A stretch of DNA of 10,848 nt from Caulobacteraceae bacterium. Lineage in GTDB: Bacteria; Pseudomonadota; Alphaproteobacteria; Caulobacterales; Caulobacteraceae. Positions within the stretch are counted from its first letter, which is position 1. Every line of letters starts with the position of its first letter. The notes under the pieces were generated by a model. It did not search any database. It saw only the letters and a list, made by a program, of their open reading frames with translations, and was not told the origin of the DNA. Of the stretch, positions 6,888-10,848 are shown one piece after another. Where the stretch lies: NCBI GenBank assembly GCA_947452665.1, contig CANGEH010000050.1, positions 1 through 10,848 on the forward strand, read 5' to 3'. The position numbers and the translations under genes were made by a program.

Positions 6888-7958
6888 ATGTCCAGTTTTC
6901 CAGATCTGCCCAAAACCATGATGGCCATGCTGCTGACCGGCCATGGCGGCTATGAAAAGCTGCAATACCGAGCGGATTTCCTTGTTCCCGAGGCTGGGCC
7001 CGGCGAGGTCCTGATCAAGGTCGCGGCAGCGGGGATCAATAATACCGACATCAATACAAGGATTGGCTGGTATTCCGACACCGCATCAGACCGCACAGAT
7101 GCGGTGGTTGAGGATGGCAGCTGGACCGGCGAGGCCTTGGCGTTTCCACGCATTCAGGGCGCCGATGTTTGCGGCAAAATCGTAGCGGTCGGGCCCAGGG
7201 TCGCGCCCAAACGCTTGGGTCAGCGGGTGCTGGTCCAGTCCTGTCTGGTCTCCTTGCGCCAAAACGGTCTCGACCAGTGGCTCGGCTCAGAGCGCAATGG
7301 CGGCTTTGCCCAATATGTGGCAGTGCCGGCCTTGGATGCCTTTGCCATTGATAGCGACCTTTCGGATGCCGAATTGGCGTCCTTTCCCTGTTCCTATGGC
7401 ACGGCTGAAAACCTTCTGACCCGAAGCGGCGTCAAGGCGGACGAGCGGGTCTTGATCACCGGGGCCACGGGCGGGCTGGGCTCGGCGGCGGTGCAACTGG
7501 CCAAACGGCGCGGCGCAGAGGTCTTGGCCCTAGTCTCACTGCAAAAAATGGATCAGTGCGCGGCCCTCGGTGCCGACCGCCTGTTATCGCGCGACCAGCC
7601 GCTCTTGGATCAAATAGATGCCAATAGTCTAGATGTGGTGATTGACGCGGTCGGCGGCGCGGCCTGGCCAGACCTGATCGAGGCCTTGAGGCCGCGTGGC
7701 CGCTATGCCGTATCGGGAGCGATCGGCGGGCCGATGGTCAGCCTCGATCTGCGTAAGCTTTATCTAAAAGACCTGACCCTTTTTGGCTGCACAGCCCAGG
7801 ACGAGGGCGTGTTCCAAAACCTGATAAGCTATATTGAGCGCGGTGAAGTTAAGCCCCTCATCGCCCGGACCTATGTCTTGTCAGACATGGTCCAGGCGCA
7901 GAAAGATTTTGTCGCCAAAAGTCATATTGGCAAGCTGGTCCTGATCGTGCCGCAATAG
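6888..7958 (+). CDS. Zinc-independent MDR (alcohol dehydrogenase/quinone reductase-like) oxidoreductase
   Basis: A 356-residue medium-chain dehydrogenase/reductase. The GroES-like N-terminal domain carries GINNTDINTR at residues 49-58; the position that holds the catalytic-zinc Cys in classical alcohol dehydrogenases is Asn here, and there is no four-cysteine structural-zinc lobe, so it should work without zinc, like quinone or enoyl reductases. The Rossmann loop is TGATGGLGSAA at 191-201, followed by DVVIDAVGG at 249-257. A roughly 25-residue segment rich in Asp, Ser and Thr (about 62-88) lengthens the usual loop before IQGADVCG. The ATG at 6888 is preferred; an in-frame TTG at 6858 would add ten residues, and ATG codons at 6918 and 6921 are also possible. 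None has a strong ribosome binding site. It diverges from the dehydrogenase pair and ends two bases from the esterase stop. Substrate unknown. Confidence 0.85.
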   Translation: MSSFPDLPKTMMAMLLTGHGGYEKLQYRADFLVPEAGPGEVLIKVAAAGINNTDINTRIGWYSDTASDRTDAVVEDGSWTGEALAFPRIQGADVCGKIVAVGPRVAPKRLGQRVLVQSCLVSLRQNGLDQWLGSERNGGFAQYVAVPALDAFAIDSDLSDAELASFPCSYGTAENLLTRSGVKADERVLITGATGGLGSAAVQLAKRRGAEVLALVSLQKMDQCAALGADRLLSRDQPLLDQIDANSLDVVIDAVGGAAWPDLIEALRPRGRYAVSGAIGGPMVSLDLRKLYLKDLTLFGCTAQDEGVFQNLISYIERGEVKPLIARTYVLSDMVQAQKDFVAKSHIGKLVLIVPQ

Positions 7959-7960
7959 GC

Positions 7961-9532
7961 TTACCGTCCGGCCGGCACATGTCCGCTTGCTGTGAGGCTG
8001 GTTTCAATCGCATCGAGCATGGGCTTATTGAAGCCAGACTTGACGCTATTGATCGGGGCAAAATCCATCAATTGATCTTGCTCAGGTGTATAGGCGGGCC
8101 AGGCGGGTGCGCCTTCGCAGGCCGGCACACTGGTCTTGGCAAAGGCCACCCAACAGCCATGGACGGTTGCCGATTGGGCGCGATCTGTGCTGGTCAGCAA
8201 GAGGCTGAGCGGACCAATGGCGCGCCAGCTATCAAACACAAACGGGATCTCATAGCCGTGATTGGTCCCAGCCGAGCCCTTGCGCATGCGCTCGGGCACA
8301 TAATCGAAATGATAAAGCCAGGCTGGGCTCTTGGCCGAGGCCTTGCGGGCCACCCAGCGCGCCGGGGCGGCAAAGGTCGCATCGCGCCACAGGCGGCTGG
8401 CCAGGCTGGCATCCTTGGCGGCGTCTTGGCCATAATAGGTCTTGCTCGCGCTCAGCAAGTCCGGTGTGGCCTTGCTCAAGACATTGGCTGGATCATTATT
8501 GACGATCAGCGAGCCCTCGTTGGAATTGGTCCCAATCATGAGCGGCACGGCCAGGGTCTCGCCCTTGTCAAAGGCCAGGGTCGGGTTTTGCGGCAATAGG
8601 CGGCCATCGACGATGAGGCCCGGCTTGAAGCTATCGGCCGCCGCAATCAGGGCATCACCCGACACGGCGCGCAATTGCTCAATCGTGGCATTCTCGCCGT
8701 CTAGGCCCAAGAGCTTGGCGGCCGCCACGCCTTCGGATTGGGCCTTTTCAAGCGTGCGCGGCGCGGCCCAGCCAAGGCCTGACTGCACTATGGCCTTGGC
8801 AAATAGGCCCTTGGCTGACGGGCTGGACAAGATGGCCAGGGTGCTCATGCCGCCAGCGGATTCGCCAAACAGGGTGACATTGGCCGGGTCACCGCCAAAA
8901 GCGGCAATATTGTGCTGAACCCAGCGCAGGGCCTCGAGCTGGTCTGTCGTGCCGTAACCGCCGAGGGGCGCCTCACTGCTGGCGGCCCTGGTCAAGGCGG
9001 GGTGGGCGAAATAGCCAAACAGGCCCAGGCGATAATTAATGCTGACCAAGATCACGCCGTCGCGGGCAAAGCTTGAACCATCATAATAGGGCAGCGAGCC
9101 TGCGCCCACCACATGGCTGCCGCCATGCAGCCAGACCATAACGGGCAGGGGATGGTCGGCCTTGGCTGGGGCCCAGATGTTTAAGGTCAGGCAGTCTTCG
9201 GAAACCGATTTTGGCGCACTGCCGGACGAGGCCTTGTCCGCCGCCGTCATCTTGGTCTTTTGCAGACAGCCGGGCCCAAATTCGGTCGCTTTCAAGGTGC
9301 CCGTCCAGGGCTTTACCGGCTGGGCGGGTTGCCAGCGCAGGGGCCCAATCGGCGGCTGGGCAAAGGGCACGCCGCGAAACACCATGGCGCCGTCTTCGCT
9401 CTTGCCGACCACAAGGCCGCTCTCGGTCTTGACCTGAGGTGCCGCCGCAAGACTGGGACTGGCCTGGCCCGCGACAAGGGCTGCGACTGCGATCAAGGCT
9501 GCGCGACGCAACCGATTAAAACCTAGGGCCAT
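7961..9532 (-). CDS. Secreted type B carboxylesterase
   Basis: A 523-residue alpha/beta-hydrolase of the carboxylesterase/cholinesterase (type B) family, which splits carboxylic esters into acid and alcohol. A signal peptide is clear: basic MALGFNRLRR, a hydrophobic stretch at 11-23, and likely cleavage after Ala at 29-31, so it is exported to the periplasm or beyond. Seen: FRGVPFAQPPIGPLRW at 52-67, EDCLTLNIW at 112-120, oxyanion HGG at 136-138, nucleophile S225 in GESAGG, E339 in SNEGS, and H425 in NHGYEIPFVF, a complete Ser-Glu-His triad. Cysteine pairs 89/114 and 460/472 could form disulfides. The ATG at 9532 has GAAGG at 9543-9539 with a 6-base spacer. It lies 141 bases downstream of the hydrolase-membrane gene on the same strand. 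Natural ester unknown. Confidence 0.93.
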   Translation of the reverse strand: MALGFNRLRRAALIAVAALVAGQASPSLAAAPQVKTESGLVVGKSEDGAMVFRGVPFAQPPIGPLRWQPAQPVKPWTGTLKATEFGPGCLQKTKMTAADKASSGSAPKSVSEDCLTLNIWAPAKADHPLPVMVWLHGGSHVVGAGSLPYYDGSSFARDGVILVSINYRLGLFGYFAHPALTRAASSEAPLGGYGTTDQLEALRWVQHNIAAFGGDPANVTLFGESAGGMSTLAILSSPSAKGLFAKAIVQSGLGWAAPRTLEKAQSEGVAAAKLLGLDGENATIEQLRAVSGDALIAAADSFKPGLIVDGRLLPQNPTLAFDKGETLAVPLMIGTNSNEGSLIVNNDPANVLSKATPDLLSASKTYYGQDAAKDASLASRLWRDATFAAPARWVARKASAKSPAWLYHFDYVPERMRKGSAGTNHGYEIPFVFDSWRAIGPLSLLLTSTDRAQSATVHGCWVAFAKTSVPACEGAPAWPAYTPEQDQLMDFAPINSVKSGFNKPMLDAIETSLTASGHVPAGR

Positions 9533-9556
9533 GGTCTACCTTCGTGTTTGCCGGGC

Positions 9557-9574
9557 AGGCCACAGGCGTGGCCT
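9557..9574 (-). other. Short hairpin in the esterase leader
   Basis: A perfect 7-bp stem, AGGCCAC and GTGGCCT, encloses a 4-base loop, 25 bases upstream of the esterase ATG and 14 bases before its ribosome binding site. No T-run follows on either strand, so it does not look like an intrinsic terminator for the upstream hydrolase gene. It may simply shape the mRNA leader. Confidence 0.35.
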
Positions 9575-9583
9575 AGGATTAGG

Positions 9584-9601
9584 TTAAGGACATGTCCTAA
9601 A
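9584..9601. promoter_or_regulatory. Near-perfect 18-bp palindrome upstream of the esterase
   Basis: The core AGGACATGTCCT (9587-9598) is a perfect 12-bp palindrome. After one mismatched pair it extends by TT on the left and AA on the right. It lies 51-69 bases upstream of the esterase start, in the intergenic region, a fitting place for a dimeric repressor or activator. No regulator gene is adjacent. No convincing promoter boxes were found around it. Confidence 0.4.
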
Positions 9602-9673
9602 CGGACGGGGTGTCTGAGTCGAGTTCGCTAAGGCATCTAAACCAGCAAGGCGCGCCTGGCATTGCGCACTTCG

Positions 9674-10848
9674 CTAGACCATCTGTGTGGCCGTGCCCGC
9701 CACCAGATACCAGGTGACGAAAAGGGCGCAGATTAGGGCCCCTGGCACATAGGAATTGGTGCGTCGCCAGCTAAAGACGCTGATTATGGCGACAATGGCC
9801 ATCAAGGGCAGGAACTGCATGGCCACCACGGTGCTCAAGGGATCAAAGCGGGTCGGCAATGTGCCTGTCGCAAAGAACACCCCATAATCAAGGCCCAGCA
9901 GGATCGCAAAGCCAAGCGCCATGGCGCCAATGGCCGCGACATAGCGATTGATCGGTGCGTCGCCGCGAATGGCCAATTGCGCGTGCAGGGCCTTTAGGGC
10001 GACCAGGAAGAACACCGTCAGACCGACCAGATAGACCGGGGCAATGCGCCATTGCGCGGCACTAAAGGGTTTGAGCGCCACTACCCAGAACCGCAGGTCG
10101 GTGGTGAAAACATGGGCCGTGGCGGCAACCACGGCATAACCAATCGCGACCGTCAGCAGTGAAATTAGGGCGCTAAGGCCCCAGCGATTGTCAAATTCCC
10201 CCGCCCTGCGGCGGTCAAACAGGCCAAGGCCCAGTGTGATGGCGGTATTAATCAAGGCCCAGGCCAGGACCTGGTTGCTAATGGTTTGCGGCAACAGGCT
10301 TGACGGCTTCAAAAACAAGGTCACGAGGATAAAGGCTGGGAAATAGGTAACAATTGGCGTCAGGGCCATCAGCCAGAACCGCCGCCACCAGACCGTGTCG
10401 CGGACAGGGTGGGCGGCAATGGCGGTCCGGTTTAGGCCTGCAAACACCGGCAGACGCAGCAAGACGTCAAAAACACCCAGCAGCAACAGCACAAACCCGA
10501 CCAGGCCGAGCCCGGTTCCGACCTCTTTCCAGATCCAGATCTGGTTATGGGCGGGCAAGGGTGTGCCGCCGGTCAGGGTCTTGGCAAACCAGTCGAGACT
10601 ATAGCCAATCGCCTCAGCGCTAATATGGTCGCCGGGATGGGTGGTGGCGGGCGTGGACAGCCGCCTAGCCGTGCCATTGGCGATCTGGCCATAGATCTGG
10701 CCCGGAACAATCATCTGCTCTGTGCCAAAAACGCCGCGCAGCTTTTCGCTGCTGGTCACGTCCTTGGCCCGGTCGACATGCCACATAATCTTGGAAAACT
10801 CGTCATATTGGCTAAAGACCAGGCCCAGATTGCGCGGCCAGGTCGGGC
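9674..10848 (-). CDS. Alpha/beta hydrolase fused to a C-terminal polytopic membrane domain, 5' end outside window
   Basis: Residues are numbered from an internal ATG at 10786. The frame stays open to the window edge and adds 20 codons, including SQYDEF, so that ATG is not the start and the N-terminal hydrolase part is missing. The visible hydrolase end offers an Asp in YDEF and His residues in THPGDHIS (H50, H54) as candidates for the Asp and His of a Ser-Asp-His triad; the nucleophile would lie outside. After IWIWKEVG the protein becomes very hydrophobic, with about eight membrane helices near residues 88-110, 137-159, 172-190, 203-226, 248-266, 281-303, 318-340 and 346-366, separated by Arg-rich loops such as DRRRAGEF. 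The stop is TAG at 9676-9674. I recognise the hydrolase fold, but not the function of the membrane half; substrate and topology are unknown. Confidence 0.75.
   Translation of the reverse strand, partial: PTWPRNLGLVFSQYDEFSKIMWHVDRAKDVTSSEKLRGVFGTEQMIVPGQIYGQIANGTARRLSTPATTHPGDHISAEAIGYSLDWFAKTLTGGTPLPAHNQIWIWKEVGTGLGLVGFVLLLLGVFDVLLRLPVFAGLNRTAIAAHPVRDTVWWRRFWLMALTPIVTYFPAFILVTLFLKPSSLLPQTISNQVLAWALINTAITLGLGLFDRRRAGEFDNRWGLSALISLLTVAIGYAVVAATAHVFTTDLRFWVVALKPFSAAQWRIAPVYLVGLTVFFLVALKALHAQLAIRGDAPINRYVAAIGAMALGFAILLGLDYGVFFATGTLPTRFDPLSTVVAMQFLPLMAIVAIISVFSWRRTNSYVPGALICALFVTWYLVAGTATQMV

Noticed and set aside
7947..7978. GTGCCG/CGGCAC inverted repeat across the MDR/esterase junction as a bidirectional terminator.
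   Set aside because: A six-pair stem with a 20-base loop and no T-run on either side; easily chance in GC-rich DNA.
7979..8599. A + strand open frame of 206 codons opposite the esterase C-terminus.
   Set aside because: It is antisense to a well-supported esterase and shows no family motif.
1..10848. Possible CRISPR, insertion sequence, transposon ends, tRNA or riboswitch.
   Set aside because: I found no spaced direct repeats, transposase-like frame, cloverleaf or known riboswitch core on either strand by eye.

Overview
The window looks like an ordinary chromosomal accessory or catabolic stretch from an alphaproteobacterium. It is moderately GC-rich (roughly 60 percent by eye) and densely packed, with several gene ends almost touching. 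The protein styles (choline-dehydrogenase-like GMC enzyme, AcuI, GcvA-type LysR regulator, FitB-like VapC with a Phd-type antitoxin, secreted type B carboxylesterase) fit a Caulobacterales or Sphingomonadales relative. That placement is inference; no rRNA or other marker is present. I saw no tRNA, CRISPR array, insertion sequence or phage gene.

Layout. Bases 1-2413 (+ strand) carry the C-terminal four fifths of a GMC flavoprotein dehydrogenase, then an AcuI/YhdH-type acrylyl-CoA reductase. Bases 2438-3111 (- strand) hold a complete type II toxin-antitoxin pair (Phd-like antitoxin, then VapC), with a 20-bp inverted repeat upstream that is a good operator candidate. A divergent GcvA-type LysR regulator (3277-4188, +) follows; its upstream region has a 15-bp LysR-type T-N11-A dyad. 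It runs tail-to-tail into a - strand pair, a beta-hydroxyacid dehydrogenase (5745-6701) and a PuuC-like aldehyde dehydrogenase (4193-5701). A zinc-independent MDR oxidoreductase (6888-7958, +) diverges from that pair across a 186-bp, partly AT-rich control region. It meets tail-to-tail a secreted type B carboxylesterase (7961-9532, -). Upstream of the esterase, on the same strand, is the C-terminal part of an alpha/beta hydrolase fused to about eight membrane helices (9674 to the window end).

How the genes may work together (inference). Hydrolases could release alcohols or acids, the GMC and MDR enzymes could oxidise or reduce them, the PuuC-like enzyme could oxidise aldehydes to acids, and the beta-hydroxyacid dehydrogenase could oxidise a 3-hydroxy acid to a semialdehyde. 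AcuI next to a GMC alcohol dehydrogenase recalls acrylate/3-hydroxypropionate handling, but the substrate cannot be fixed from sequence. The LysR regulator probably controls itself and perhaps the dehydrogenase pair.

No clearly novel multi-gene system is visible. The most unusual items are the hydrolase-membrane fusion, the oxidoreductase constellation, and three well-formed dyad sites in the intergenic regions. No gap between genes exceeds 300 bases.
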